From positions 877,604 to 941,603 of the forward strand of contig NZ_MLJI01000001.1 of NCBI RefSeq assembly GCF_002095535.1: DNA of 64,000 nt, read 5' to 3'. The DNA comes from Pantoea cypripedii. Its GTDB lineage: Bacteria > Pseudomonadota > Gammaproteobacteria > Enterobacterales > Enterobacteriaceae. Below are positions 40,814 to 49,901 of the stretch, in pieces. The notes under the pieces were generated by a model. That model searched no databases and had not been told where the DNA came from. It worked only from the letters and a program-made list of their open reading frames with translations. Position numbers and translations under genes: made by a program. The first letter of the stretch is position 1. Every line of letters begins with the position of its first letter.

Positions 40814-41992
40814 ATGCCACTTGCACTCTGGGCGCTGACCATCAGCGCCTTCGCTATCGGAACAACTGAATTTGTCATCGTTGGGTTAATCCCGACCATT
40901 GCGGAACAGCTTGCCATCACTCTGCCTTCTGCTGGGATGCTGGTCTCTATCTATGCTCTCGGGGTTGCTGTAGGTGCGCCGGTGCTCACTGCTCTCACCG
41001 GGAAATTGCCACGTAAGCATTTGCTGATGGGATTGATGGCACTGTTTACTCTGGGGAACCTGGTAGCCTGGCAGGCACCGAACTATGAAACGCTGGTCAT
41101 TGCCCGTTTGCTAACTGGCCTGGCGCACGGTGTATTCTTCTCTGTAGGCTCCACCATCGCCACCAGCCTGGTAAGCAAAGAGAAAGCGGCCAGTGCAATT
41201 GCGATTATGTTTGGTGGTCTGACCGTCGCGCTGGTGACGGGGGTACCGCTGGGAACGCTGATAGGACAGCATTTCGGCTGGCGAGAGAGTTTTCTTGCGG
41301 TATCGATGCTGGGGGTAATTGCCCTAATCGGTAGTATGTTGCTGGTGCCACGTAACATCGCGCAGCCGCCCGCTACATCGTTACTGCAGCAGGCTCGGGT
41401 GCTGACCAATCCACGTTTATTATTGATCTATGCGATTACTGCGTTGGGCTATGGTGGCGTGTTTACGGCCTTTACCTTTCTGGCGCCGATGATGCAGTCT
41501 CTGGCAGGCTTCTCTCCCTCAGCCGTGAGCATTATTTTGCTGGGATATGGTATCGCGGTGGCGATAGGTAATATCTGGGGTGGAAAACTGGCGGACCGTC
41601 GTGGTGCCGTGCCAGCCCTGACCATAATTTTCGCCGCTCTGGCGATTTTGTTAGCCGTCTTTCAGTTCACGGCCAATACGCACTACCTGGCGTTAGCGAC
41701 AGTGATCATTATGGGCATCTTTGCCTTCGCCAATGTGCCTGGCTTGCAGGTTTACGTGGTACAAAAGGCAGAACACTATGCCCCCGGAGCAGTCGACGTT
41801 GCCTCTGGACTCAACATCGCCGCCTTTAATATTGGTATCGCACTGGGTTCCACGGTTGGCGGGTATATAGTGCAGCATTATGGATTAGCACAAACGCCGT
41901 GGGTGGGGGCAGTGATTGTCTTTGTCGCCTTGTTGCTGGTACGCCTTAGTAGTTTGCTGGATAAGCCACGTGCCGTTATGGCTGCGGAATAA
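40814..41992 (+). CDS. MFS transporter, DHA1/AraJ-like efflux family
   Basis: 392 residues with twelve predicted transmembrane segments. It opens ALTISAFAIGTTEFVIVGLIPTIA, the hallmark of the YdhP/AraJ/NepI-type drug:H+ or sugar efflux group, with motif A-like LADRRGAVPA in the central loop and ARLLTGLAHGVFFSVG in TM4. Substrate unknown. This gene is not between yafC and yafD in E. coli, so it is an insertion relative to that order. A LysR regulator sits divergently upstream. Confidence 0.85.
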   Translation: MPLALWALTISAFAIGTTEFVIVGLIPTIAEQLAITLPSAGMLVSIYALGVAVGAPVLTALTGKLPRKHLLMGLMALFTLGNLVAWQAPNYETLVIARLLTGLAHGVFFSVGSTIATSLVSKEKAASAIAIMFGGLTVALVTGVPLGTLIGQHFGWRESFLAVSMLGVIALIGSMLLVPRNIAQPPATSLLQQARVLTNPRLLLIYAITALGYGGVFTAFTFLAPMMQSLAGFSPSAVSIILLGYGIAVAIGNIWGGKLADRRGAVPALTIIFAALAILLAVFQFTANTHYLALATVIIMGIFAFANVPGLQVYVVQKAEHYAPGAVDVASGLNIAAFNIGIALGSTVGGYIVQHYGLAQTPWVGAVIVFVALLLVRLSSLLDKPRAVMAAE

Positions 41993-42000
41993 TCTTCAGA

Positions 42001-42026
42001 AACAGCCTGCCAAATGGCAGGCTGTT
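42001..42026 (+). terminator. terminator-like hairpin after MFS gene
   Basis: Eleven-bp stem AACAGCCTGCC / GGCAGGCTGTT with AAAT loop, 8 nt after the stop; U tract weak (CACGTTT). Confidence 0.6.
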
Positions 42027-42138
42027 CACGTTTAAGCCGAAATATCCACTCCGACAATCAAGAACACCAATTGAAACCCCGCGCTAAAATCCCTATAACA
42101 GTCAGGTGAAGTATGTTTGTAACCAGCCAGGCGGGAAA

Positions 42139-42942
42139 GTGCGGAAAAAAACCTATGCAATGCGTTATGTAGCAGGTCAGCCTGCCGAGCGGATCTTTCC
42201 GCCGGGAGCGATGCTGCATCTTGGGCAGGCACTGCCGCCCGGCGCACCATTGCCAGCCGACCCAACTTTACGGGTATTGGTCTGGAACATCTTTAAACAG
42301 CAGCGAGCAGACTGGATGTCAGTGCTGCAGGGCTTTGGCAAAGATGCGCATCTGGTGTTGTTACAGGAAGCACAGACCACGCCTGAGCTAGTCAGATTTG
42401 CCACCAGCAACTATCTGGCTGCAGACCAGGTACCCGCATTTGTCCTGCCTCAGCATCCTTCTGGCGTGATGACACTGGCATCAGCGCATCCTGTTTATTG
42501 CTGCCCATTGCGTGAGCGTGAGCCGTTGCTACGGCTGGCAAAATCAGCACTGGTGACGGCTTACCCGCTACCGAACGGCGAAATGCTGATGGTGGTGAAC
42601 ATTCATGCGGTGAATTTCAGCCTTGGCATTGATGTCTACAGCAAACAGCTGGGGCCGATTGGCGAGCAGATTCAGTATCACCGTGGCCCGGTGATTATGG
42701 CGGGAGATTTCAACGCCTGGAGTCGTCAGCGCATGAAGGCGCTGTTTCGCTTTGCTCAGGAGATGTCATTAAGGGAAGTGACTTTTACTGATGACCACCG
42801 ACGGAAAGCCTTCGGCCGTCCACTGGATTTTGTTTTTTACCGCGATATGAAAGTGAATGAGGCGTCGGTACTGGTGACTCGTGCTTCAGACCACAACCCA
42901 TTGCTGGTCGAATTTAACTCCACCTGGGCAGCAGCGCGCTAA
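42139..42942 (+). CDS. yafD: endonuclease/exonuclease/phosphatase family protein YafD
   Basis: 267 residues matching E. coli YafD, an EEP-fold protein. Metal and catalytic motifs: LVWNIFKQ (Asn), LVLLQEA (Glu), NIHAVNF (His), MAGDFNAWS (Asp-Asn) and [11 protein letters not shown] (Asp-His). Substrate not established. The GTG at 42139, after AGGCGGGAAA, aligns with the E. coli start; ATG at 42106 adds 11 non-conserved residues. yafE, next in E. coli, is absent. Confidence 0.9.
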   Translation: MRKKTYAMRYVAGQPAERIFPPGAMLHLGQALPPGAPLPADPTLRVLVWNIFKQQRADWMSVLQGFGKDAHLVLLQEAQTTPELVRFATSNYLAADQVPAFVLPQHPSGVMTLASAHPVYCCPLREREPLLRLAKSALVTAYPLPNGEMLMVVNIHAVNFSLGIDVYSKQLGPIGEQIQYHRGPVIMAGDFNAWSRQRMKALFRFAQEMSLREVTFTDDHRRKAFGRPLDFVFYRDMKVNEASVLVTRASDHNPLLVEFNSTWAAAR

Positions 42943-42968
42943 AACCGATTTTTCCCGATAAGAAAATG

Positions 42969-42996
42969 AAAAAGGCCGACAAATGTCAGCCTTTTC
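42969..42996. terminator. bidirectional terminator between yafD and mltD
   Basis: Stem AAAAGGCCGAC / GTCAGCCTTTT (one G-U pair) with loop AAAT, A/U tracts on both sides. It serves the two convergent genes. Confidence 0.8.
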
Positions 42997-43002
42997 GAGC
43001 CA

Positions 43003-44382
43003 TTAGGTATCTGGCGTTGCGCTATTATGGACAAACAGCGTGAGGTTATCCCCCGGCTGAATGCTTTTCGCAGCAGTTAATACACTGTTCCAGCGCATAA
43101 CGTCCTGGATGTTAACACCATGACGTCGCGCGATACTGGCAAGAGAATCACCCTTACGAACACGATAGGTGATGCTGTTGCCGTTATCGGCCAGCTGCGA
43201 GCCTTTGTCGCCAACGGTCAGTTTCTGACCGATTCGAACCGAGGCACCGCGCAGGTTATTCTGCTGTTTCAGTGCATTGACGCTAACGCCAAGCTTGCTG
43301 GCAATGCCAGACAAGGTGTCACCTTTGCGCACCGTGTAGCTGCTAACGGCATCACTGGCTTTCGCCAGCTGCGGCTGCACGGAGGCAATATCACCGGATG
43401 CCAGTGAATTGCGTAGCTGAGCAACATTGGACTTAGGCACCATAATGTAGTGCGGTCCATTCGGCGCTGTCGTACCGTGTTTATAGCCGGCATTGAAGCT
43501 TTTCAGCTTACTTAACGACATACCAGCCATATCTGCGGCCTGCGTCAGCTCAATCTGCTGACCCACTTCCACGCGAGCCAGTGCACGGCTCTCATTTGGG
43601 GTCGGCAATTTGATGCCGTAGCGCTTGTTGTTCTTGAGAATATCACTCAAGGCCAACATTTTCGGAACATAAACCGTGGTTTCGCGTGGCAGCGACAAGT
43701 TCCAGAAGTCGGTCGGCTTACCGCGCGCCTTGTTCTGTTTAATCGCCTTGAGCACACGTCCTTCACCGCTGTTATAGGCGGCGATGGTCAGTAACCAGTC
43801 ACCGTCAAACATGGTGTTGAGACGCTGCATCATATCCAGCGCAACCTTGGTAGAAGCCACCACATCGCGGCGACCGTCATACCATTGGTTTTGTTTCAAA
43901 CCATAGTTTTTGCCCGTAGTTGCAACAATCTGCCAGATGCCAGCGGCATTCGCAGAAGATGTTGCATGTGGGTCAAAAGCGCTCTCCACTATGGGTAGCA
44001 GTACCAGTTCCATCGGCATTTTACGTTTCTGTATCTGCTCGACTATCCAGTACATGTACGGCTCTGCCCGTAATGTTACATCGTGGAGATAGCTCTTATT
44101 TCTTAAGTACTTTGTTTTTTGTTCGCGGATCCGGGGGTTATCCGGAATCCCCATCTTCAACTCGTCACTAATGTGATTCCAGAGATCAGTGTCTTCTGCG
44201 AGGCTTGTTCCATCATCTTGCCAGCGCGGCGACAACAAGCGATCTCCGTACTTTCCATTTTCACCTTGACCAGCTGAAGACAGGCTCTGAGCATGCTGTT
44301 CTGGGATCGTGGCGTCATTCCTTGATGCCTGACATCCTCCCACCAGCAAGACAGAGGCGATTAATATCGCTTTTGCCTTCAT
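43003..44382 (-). CDS. mltD: membrane-bound lytic murein transglycosylase D
   Basis: Outer-membrane lipoprotein that cleaves the MurNAc-GlcNAc bond with 1,6-anhydro formation. 459 residues from MKAKAILIASVLLVGGC (lipobox VGGC, Cys17). The SLT domain (about 110-260) has the catalytic Glu in PIVESAFDPHATSSANAAG and IAAYNSGEGRV. Two LysM repeats follow (YTVRKGDTLSGIASKLGV, YRVRKGDSLASIARRHGV). A longer frame 39 codons upstream lacks a signal and is rejected. Confidence 0.96.
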   Translation of the reverse strand: MKAKAILIASVLLVGGCQASRNDATIPEQHAQSLSSAGQGENGKYGDRLLSPRWQDDGTSLAEDTDLWNHISDELKMGIPDNPRIREQKTKYLRNKSYLHDVTLRAEPYMYWIVEQIQKRKMPMELVLLPIVESAFDPHATSSANAAGIWQIVATTGKNYGLKQNQWYDGRRDVVASTKVALDMMQRLNTMFDGDWLLTIAAYNSGEGRVLKAIKQNKARGKPTDFWNLSLPRETTVYVPKMLALSDILKNNKRYGIKLPTPNESRALARVEVGQQIELTQAADMAGMSLSKLKSFNAGYKHGTTAPNGPHYIMVPKSNVAQLRNSLASGDIASVQPQLAKASDAVSSYTVRKGDTLSGIASKLGVSVNALKQQNNLRGASVRIGQKLTVGDKGSQLADNGNSITYRVRKGDSLASIARRHGVNIQDVMRWNSVLTAAKSIQPGDNLTLFVHNSATPDT

Positions 44383-44453
44383 GTGTGTGTCAATAGTTCG
44401 CTTAAAAGACGAGCAATAATACGTGACGACCTGACACAACACAACCATAAAAA

Positions 44454-45209
44454 TTAAAAACGATCTTTCTTCTCGCGTAGAACAGCAAAAGTTTGCCATA
44501 GCGGGGCGGTTGCTAAATTAACGCCTAAAGCCTTTTGCAAATCAGGATCTTGCGTGCGCAAAAATAAATTTATTTCCCTCTCCAGCGCCAGATTTGTGGG
44601 CAAAGTAATGCGATTTTCTGCACGTAAGTCCTTAATTTGCTGATACCTTGCCAAAATTTTCGGGTCATGAGGCAGAATAGCCGCAGCAAACTTCATATTG
44701 GATAAAGTGTACTCATGGGCACAGCAAATTAAGGTGTCGGCAGGGAGTTCATTAAGCTTTTGAAATGAATCAAACATTTGTTGCGCAGTGCCTTCAAATA
44801 ATCTGCCGCAACCACCGGAAAACATAGTGTCGCCACAGAAAAGATAAGGCGAACTGAAATATGAGATATGTCCTAAAGTGTGCCCGGGGGTCGCGATGAC
44901 ACGAAAATTTCTCCCTAACAACGTAAATTCATCTCCATCGGCGATAATCTGCTTTGCCCCTTTATCTGCAGTTTCCTGTGGACCGAAAACGGCCATATCG
45001 GGGTAATGCTGGAGCAATTCGCTGACGCCACCCACATGGTCGTGATGATGATGAGTCAGTAAAATCGCCACCGGATGCCAGCGATTGGATTTGATTTTAT
45101 CCAGTACCGGTTGTGCTTCGCCGGGATCGACAATCAGGCAATTTTGCTGGTCATCCGTCAGTGTCCAGATGTAGTTATCCTGCAATGCGGGAATACTGGT
45201 AAGATTCAT
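44454..45209 (-). CDS. gloB: hydroxyacylglutathione hydrolase (glyoxalase II)
   Basis: Hydrolyses S-D-lactoylglutathione in methylglyoxal detoxification. Metallo-beta-lactamase fold, 251 residues; metal motif [10 protein letters not shown] (about 53-62), then ATPGHTLGH and [17 protein letters not shown], with the C-terminal [11 protein letters not shown] region. ATG at 45209 follows GAGAGG at 6 nt; a GTG two codons earlier is in frame but closer to that site. It is divergent from yafS. Confidence 0.95.
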   Translation of the reverse strand: MNLTSIPALQDNYIWTLTDDQQNCLIVDPGEAQPVLDKIKSNRWHPVAILLTHHHHDHVGGVSELLQHYPDMAVFGPQETADKGAKQIIADGDEFTLLGRNFRVIATPGHTLGHISYFSSPYLFCGDTMFSGGCGRLFEGTAQQMFDSFQKLNELPADTLICCAHEYTLSNMKFAAAILPHDPKILARYQQIKDLRAENRITLPTNLALEREINLFLRTQDPDLQKALGVNLATAPLWQTFAVLREKKDRF

Positions 45210-45248
45210 AAACACCTCTCAGGCCGTAGAAAAGGAAGATGGTAAAGC

Positions 45249-45983
45249 ATGAAGCCGGCTAAAACACGCCAAATCCTGACTGCGCCGCGCTCCTGGCGCG
45301 ACATGCCCTGGGGCGATTACTTTCGCGACGCACTTACACAACAACTTCAGCCTTCGCTCGGCAAGCTGTATGGCTTTCATATGCTTAAAATTGGCAGCCT
45401 GAGCGCGGAAATCAATACCAGCCATTGTGCTATTTCGCATCAGGTCAATGTCGGCGAAGAGGGCGAAGGGCTGCAGGTGATTGCCCGTGCTACTCAGCTG
45501 CCATTTGAAGCCAAATCGATTGATGCCTGCTTGCTGGCGCATACGTTAGCCTGGAGCCAGGATCCGCATCGCGTGCTGCGTGAAGTGGACCGGGTCTTGA
45601 TTGACGATGGCTGGATGATTATCAGCGGTTTTAATCCCTTTAGCCTGCTCGGCATCAGCAAAGGCATTCCGGGTTTGCATGGTCGTGCGCCCTGGAGCGG
45701 ACGGATGTTTAGCCAGATGCGACTGCTGGACTGGCTGAATCTGCTGAATTACGAAGTAGTCTACCGTACCCGCTTCCAGGTAGTGCCGTGGCATCGGCAG
45801 GGCGGCAAAGTGATCAGTGCGCATCTGCCTGCGCTGGGTTGTCTGAATGTGGTGGTGGCGCGTAAACGCACCTTCCCGTTAACGCCCACCAAAGTGAAAA
45901 AAAGCCTGAGTAAAACGCAGCTGCGGCAGACGGTAAACGCCACGCGGCAGTTTCGGAAAATGAAGGATCAGGATTCGGGCTGA
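45249..45983 (+). CDS. yafS: class I SAM-dependent methyltransferase YafS
   Basis: 244 residues resembling E. coli YafS. The Methyltransf_11 pattern is visible: [50 protein letters not shown] (about residues 80-129); the first glycine-rich motif is degenerate, as in E. coli YafS. Basic C-terminal tail. Substrate unknown. It converges with rnhA, with a 16-nt overlap of the coding ends. Confidence 0.88.
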   Translation: MKPAKTRQILTAPRSWRDMPWGDYFRDALTQQLQPSLGKLYGFHMLKIGSLSAEINTSHCAISHQVNVGEEGEGLQVIARATQLPFEAKSIDACLLAHTLAWSQDPHRVLREVDRVLIDDGWMIISGFNPFSLLGISKGIPGLHGRAPWSGRMFSQMRLLDWLNLLNYEVVYRTRFQVVPWHRQGGKVISAHLPALGCLNVVVARKRTFPLTPTKVKKSLSKTQLRQTVNATRQFRKMKDQDSG

Positions 45984-46435
45984 TAGCCGATATCGTCCTG
46001 TGACGGCTGGCTGGCGGCACTGCGCGCCAGTTCGTCACAGCGTTCATTCTCCGGGTGACCGGCATGGCCCTTCACCCATTCCCACACTATCTGGTGTGAA
46101 CTCAGCGCCAGATCCAATCGTTGCCACAGATCGACATTCTTCACGGGCTTTTTATCTGCGGTTTTCCAGCCACGTTTTTTCCAGTTGTGGATCCAGCTGG
46201 TAATACCCTGGCGCACATATTGGCTGTCGGTGCTGATCACCACTTCACAGGGTTGAGTCAGCGCTTCCAGCGCCACAATGGCGGCCATCAGTTCCATACG
46301 ATTATTGGTGGTGAGGCGATAACCGGCACTGAAGGTTTTTTCATGCTGGCGATAACGCAGAATGGCACCATAGCCACCAGGACCGGGATTGCCAAGACAG
46401 GATCCATCGGTGAATATTTCTACCTGTTTACGCAT
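45968..46435 (-). CDS. rnhA: ribonuclease HI
   Basis: Degrades the RNA strand of RNA-DNA hybrids (R-loops, Okazaki primers). 155 residues as in E. coli, catalytic acids D10 ([14 protein letters not shown]), E48 (NRMELMAAI), D70 (STDSQYV) and D134 (NERCDELA); handle region [17 protein letters not shown]. The frame is open 37 codons upstream into the dnaQ promoter region, but MRKQVEIF is the family start. Confidence 0.97.
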   Translation of the reverse strand: MRKQVEIFTDGSCLGNPGPGGYGAILRYRQHEKTFSAGYRLTTNNRMELMAAIVALEALTQPCEVVISTDSQYVRQGITSWIHNWKKRGWKTADKKPVKNVDLWQRLDLALSSHQIVWEWVKGHAGHPENERCDELARSAASQPSQDDIGYQPES

Positions 46436-46487
46436 CTCTGGTAGACTTCCTTCTGACAAAACGCCAAGTCTGACATAAACGAGTCCT

Positions 46488-47219
46488 ATGAGCACTGCAA
46501 ATAACCGCCAGATCGTCCTCGATACAGAAACCACCGGCATGAACATGCTCGGTGTGCACTATGAAGGACACCGCATCATTGAAATCGGTGCGGTTGAAGT
46601 TATCAATCGCCGCCTGACCGGCAACAACTTCCATATTTACCTCAAGCCTGACCGGCTGGTGGATCCGGAAGCCTTTGGCGTGCATGGTATTGCCGATGAA
46701 TTTCTGGCGGATAAACCCAGCTTCAGCGACATCGCCGATGAGTTTCTTGACTACATCCGGGGTGCTGAGCTGGTGATTCATAACGCATCGTTCGATATCG
46801 GTTTTATGGATTACGAGTTTGCCATGTTGAAACGCGACATCGGCAAAACGGAAACCTTCTGCCAGATAACCGATAGCCTGGCGATGGCGCGTAAGATGTT
46901 CCCCGGCAAGCGTAACAGCCTTGATGCGCTCTGTAACCGTCTCGAAATTGATAACAGTAAGCGTACGCTGCACGGCGCATTACTCGATGCCGAAATCCTG
47001 GCGGAAGTGTTCCTGACCATCACCGGTGGCCAGACATCACTGGCATTCTCGCTGGACAGTGAGCAAAGCAACCAGGCCGATGGTGAAAATATTCAGCGTA
47101 TTGTGCGTCCGGCATCCGGGCTGCGCGTGGTCAGCGCCAGTGATGAAGAATGTCTGGCACATGAAGGGCGTTTAGATCTGGTGATGAAGAAGGGCGGCAG
47201 CTGCCTGTGGCGCGCCTGA
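46488..47219 (+). CDS. dnaQ: DNA polymerase III epsilon subunit (proofreading exonuclease)
   Basis: 3'-5' exonuclease of the replisome, 243 residues as in E. coli. DEDDh motifs: D12 and E14 ([10 protein letters not shown]), D103 ([11 protein letters not shown]), H162 and D167 ([13 protein letters not shown]). The C-terminal segment past about 190 binds the alpha subunit; a Q-linker-like clamp peptide QTSLAF is present near 181-187. It is divergent from rnhA across 52 nt, where both promoters must overlap. Confidence 0.97.
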   Translation: MSTANNRQIVLDTETTGMNMLGVHYEGHRIIEIGAVEVINRRLTGNNFHIYLKPDRLVDPEAFGVHGIADEFLADKPSFSDIADEFLDYIRGAELVIHNASFDIGFMDYEFAMLKRDIGKTETFCQITDSLAMARKMFPGKRNSLDALCNRLEIDNSKRTLHGALLDAEILAEVFLTITGGQTSLAFSLDSEQSNQADGENIQRIVRPASGLRVVSASDEECLAHEGRLDLVMKKGGSCLWRA

Positions 47220-47294
47220 AATCGCTGATTTTGCGTGGAAAAGCGGCGTTAAGTCGAAAAAAGCAGCAAACGAAACAAAGCCACAGAAAAAGCG

Positions 47295-47323
47295 TTGACG
47301 GCTGATCGCCCTGCCATTAATAT
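47295..47323 (+). promoter_or_regulatory. promoter of the second tRNA-Asp
   Basis: -35 TTGACG, 17-bp spacer, -10 TAATAT, then GC discriminator GCGCCTCG; about 24 nt of leader before the tRNA. Confidence 0.75.
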
Positions 47324-47353
47324 GCGCCTCGTTCCCGACGGGGAACACAGCGC

Positions 47354-47430
47354 GGTGCGGTAGTTCAGTCGGTTAGAATACCGGCCTGTCACGCCGGGGG
47401 TCGCGGGTTCGAGTCCCGTCCGCACCGCCA
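47354..47430 (+). tRNA. aspV: tRNA-Asp (GTC), second copy
   Basis: 77 nt, identical to the copy at 38743-38819, with encoded CCA and GTC anticodon. It follows dnaQ as aspV does in E. coli. The ureide island begins just downstream. Confidence 0.97.
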
Positions 47431-47442
47431 ATCTCTTTAAAG

Positions 47443-47471
47443 AAGCCGATTCAGCAATGAATCGGCTTTTT
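47443..47471 (+). terminator. Rho-independent terminator of the second tRNA-Asp
   Basis: Eleven-bp stem AAGCCGATTCA / TGAATCGGCTT with loop GCAA, then TTT, 12 nt after CCA. Confidence 0.9.
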
Positions 47472-47542
47472 GCTTTTCTGCCGTAGCGTCGCGATTAATC
47501 GCGCGGGTTTTACCGATATCGCGCGATTCCTGTAAATCACAC

Positions 47543-49039
47543 TTAATCCTTCTGTACCGCCACTTTTCCACGATAGGTTGTCGTTACCGACGTCTCGCGT
47601 TCAGCGCGTGCCAGCCAGCGATAGCAACCCATGCCCAGTGCCACACCGATAAACCAGCTGAAGTTCGCCACTTCATGCAGTGAAGGGATAAAGCTGATAA
47701 TCAGACCAATTCCCACTGATGGCAGCAGAGCGGCGATTGCTTTTGGGTTAAAACCGCTCTGATACCAGTAACGGCCTTTCGGCGTGTCATCAAACAGATC
47801 ATCGACATACACCTTGCTGCGTTTGATCAGGTAGAAATCGGCGATCAGAATGCCAAACAACGGCCCAATAAACGCACCCAGCACATCCAGGGTGTAGTGG
47901 ATCAGTTCAGGTGACTGGAACAGGTTCCACGGCGTCAGCAGGACCGAACCCACTGCGGCAATCATGCCACCGGTGCGGAAACTGATTTTCTGCGGCGAGC
48001 AGTTGGAGAAGTCGAAAGCCGGTGAAACGAAGTTCGCCACGATATTGATACCGATGGTGGCGGTGATCATGGTCAGCAGGCCAATCGCCACTGCCAGATC
48101 GTTACCCACCATGCTGACCGTTTCAATCGGGTCGGTAATCATGCGGCCAAACAGCGAATTGCTGCCGGAGACAATCACCACGGTGACGATGGAGAACAGC
48201 AGGAAGTTAAACGGCAGACCCCAGCGGTTGCCACGACGAATCTCACCCATATTTTTGCCATAACGGGAGAAGTCGCCAAAGTTAAGCAGCGGACCAGAGA
48301 AGTAAGACACCACCAGCGCCGTGGCGGTGATCATCTGCCAGGTCTGCTCACCGGCGCTCAGCTGCTTGCTGGCGAGGGTAAAGGAGATACCGTCAAACCC
48401 GGTCTTGTATACAATCCATCCGGCCAATGCCACCATCACGACGTATACCGCCGGGCCGGCAACATCGATGAAACGTTTAATCGCGTTCATCCCGTGCCAG
48501 AACACCAGCGCCTGCAGGAACCACATCACACCGAAGCAGCACCAGCCCAGCTGAGATAAGCCCAGCCAGCTGCTGTGGGTCATGCTGGTGAGTGACGGGA
48601 AGAACTTCAGCAGCACCAGCATCAACGCGTTGGCTGCCAGGTAAGTCTGAATGCCATACCAGGCGAACGCGATCAGGCCACGAATCACCGCCGGGATATT
48701 AGCCCCGAAAACACCAAACGCCTGACGTGAAATCACCGCGTAAGGCACGCCCGCCATCTGGCTGGGCTTGGCTACCAGGTTGGCACACAGCTGGACAATG
48801 CAAATTCCCACCAGCAGACACAGCAATACCTGCCAGCTTGCCAGGCCGAGAGTAAAGAAGCTGGCAGCCACCACATAGCCGCCCATACTGTGTACATCCG
48901 ACATCCAGAAAGAAAAAATGTTGTACCACGACCAGTTCTGGTCACGCGTCGGTGCCAGATCCTCGTTGCAAAGTCGTGGGCTGTAATGGGCGTTGGCTTC
49001 AGAGGCCACCGCAGAGGTCACTTCAGAATGATTTGGCAT
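47543..49039 (-). CDS. NCS1-family nucleobase/allantoin:cation symporter
   Basis: 498 residues with about twelve transmembrane segments. N-terminal YSPRLCNEDLAPTRDQNWSWYNIFSFWMSDVHS (landmark residues about 20-52), FAWYGIQTYLAANAL and NFGDFSRYGKN are NCS1 signatures; relatives are PucI/YbbW (allantoin), Mhp1 (hydantoin) and uracil permeases. Location beside allantoin genes makes allantoin or a related ureide the best guess. ATG at 49039 has GAGAGGAG upstream; the frame is open 68 codons further but crosses the regulatory region. It is divergent from hpxS, with a sigma-54-like element 54 nt upstream. Confidence 0.85.
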   Translation of the reverse strand: MPNHSEVTSAVASEANAHYSPRLCNEDLAPTRDQNWSWYNIFSFWMSDVHSMGGYVVAASFFTLGLASWQVLLCLLVGICIVQLCANLVAKPSQMAGVPYAVISRQAFGVFGANIPAVIRGLIAFAWYGIQTYLAANALMLVLLKFFPSLTSMTHSSWLGLSQLGWCCFGVMWFLQALVFWHGMNAIKRFIDVAGPAVYVVMVALAGWIVYKTGFDGISFTLASKQLSAGEQTWQMITATALVVSYFSGPLLNFGDFSRYGKNMGEIRRGNRWGLPFNFLLFSIVTVVIVSGSNSLFGRMITDPIETVSMVGNDLAVAIGLLTMITATIGINIVANFVSPAFDFSNCSPQKISFRTGGMIAAVGSVLLTPWNLFQSPELIHYTLDVLGAFIGPLFGILIADFYLIKRSKVYVDDLFDDTPKGRYWYQSGFNPKAIAALLPSVGIGLIISFIPSLHEVANFSWFIGVALGMGCYRWLARAERETSVTTTYRGKVAVQKD

Positions 49040-49092
49040 GAAACCTGCTCCTCTCTTAATAATGAAAAAATAATCACAGCGTGAAACGGTAT

Positions 49093-49108
49093 TGCAGGAT
49101 CCAGGCCA
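49093..49108 (-). promoter_or_regulatory. possible sigma-54 promoter of the NCS1 permease
   Basis: On the minus strand TGGCCT-N5-CTGCA keeps the invariant GG and GC 12 bp apart required by RpoN (consensus TGGCAC-N5-TTGCA); three other positions differ. Predicted start near 49082, giving a 43-nt leader. Confidence 0.45.
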
Positions 49109-49119
49109 GAATTGATTTC

Positions 49120-49150
49120 TTGTATACAAAAATTGTTTTTCGCGTATACG
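49120..49150. promoter_or_regulatory. paired GTATAC palindromes, probable HpxS operators
   Basis: TTGTATACAA (49120-49129, perfect 10-bp palindrome) and CGTATACG (49143-49150, perfect 8-bp palindrome), centres 22 bp apart, roughly two helical turns. The T-G-T-n-n-A-C-A shape fits FadR/FCD-type GntR operators. They lie between the permease and hpxS genes; a factor bound here could control both. Confidence 0.6.
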
Positions 49151-49184
49151 ATGTGCTGTGCACAGACATTTACCGGAGCGGGAA

Positions 49185-49901
49185 ATGAAGAGTGAAACAG
49201 GCCAGAGAACGGCCGCAGATCTGAATGATAGAGATGAACCCATCTACCAGGCGTTGCTGAACGCCATTGTCGAACATCAATTACCGCCAGGCAGCAAATT
49301 GCCGGAAGAAGCCTTATCCGAGGTGTTTGGCGTCAGCCGCACGGGCATTCGCAAGGTGCTGCAACGCCTCGCGGCGGTGCAAATGATCACCTTATCGCCC
49401 AGACGTGGTGCACAGGTTGCGACGCCTGGCGTGGAAGAGGCGCGTGATATTTTTGCCACGCGTAGTTTACTGGAATGTGCCAACCTGCCTGCGGTGGTCG
49501 CGCATGTGCAGCCGCCGCATCTGGCGGCGCTGGCTGGCCTGATTGCGGAAGAACAGCAGGCGCACGAACAGAATGATGGTGCCGCCGCGATTCGTCTGTC
49601 GGCCGCCTTTCACATCCAATTGCAGGCGATTTCCGGTAATCAGGTACTGACCGAGATGGTGACGCGCCTGACGCAACGTTCCTCGCTGGTGATTGCCGCC
49701 TGGGGCGCGCCCTGGCAGCGTGGCTGCCGTTGTGATCATCACGATCGGCTGGTGGAGCTGTTGCGCCAGAAGGATCTGCCTGCACTGACGGCAGCACTTC
49801 AGCATCACTTCGAACATATTGTTGCCAGCCTGCACTTTGAGCGCAGCGGTGAAACCCTTCCTGACTTTGCCCGGTTATTTGCCGGGAAAGGAGCAACGTA
49901 A
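49185..49901 (+). CDS. hpxS: GntR-family (FCD) transcriptional regulator HpxS
   Basis: 238 residues: winged HTH near 20-85 (IYQALLNAIVEHQLPPGSKLP, EVFGVSRTGIRKVLQRLAAVQMI) and an FCD effector domain (ARDIFATRSLLECANLPAVV, AFHIQLQAISGN, DHHDRLVELLRQKD) with the His/Asp pattern of metal-binding FCD sensors. ATG at 49185 follows GGAGCGGGAA. It overlaps hpxA by 1 nt. By analogy to the Klebsiella hpxSAB order it should regulate the racemase/allantoinase genes and probably the permease; activator or repressor role is not evident. Confidence 0.82.
   Translation: MKSETGQRTAADLNDRDEPIYQALLNAIVEHQLPPGSKLPEEALSEVFGVSRTGIRKVLQRLAAVQMITLSPRRGAQVATPGVEEARDIFATRSLLECANLPAVVAHVQPPHLAALAGLIAEEQQAHEQNDGAAAIRLSAAFHIQLQAISGNQVLTEMVTRLTQRSSLVIAAWGAPWQRGCRCDHHDRLVELLRQKDLPALTAALQHHFEHIVASLHFERSGETLPDFARLFAGKGAT

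Noticed and set aside
47354..47430. tRNA-Asp as an active attachment site with direct repeat
   Set aside because: The only other copy of its 3' end is the intact tRNA at 38743-38819; no integrase or repeat flanks the island, so no att site is claimed.
47249..47431. Minus-strand frame over the second tRNA-Asp
   Set aside because: Same antisense tRNA peptide as above; no ribosome site and no independent support.
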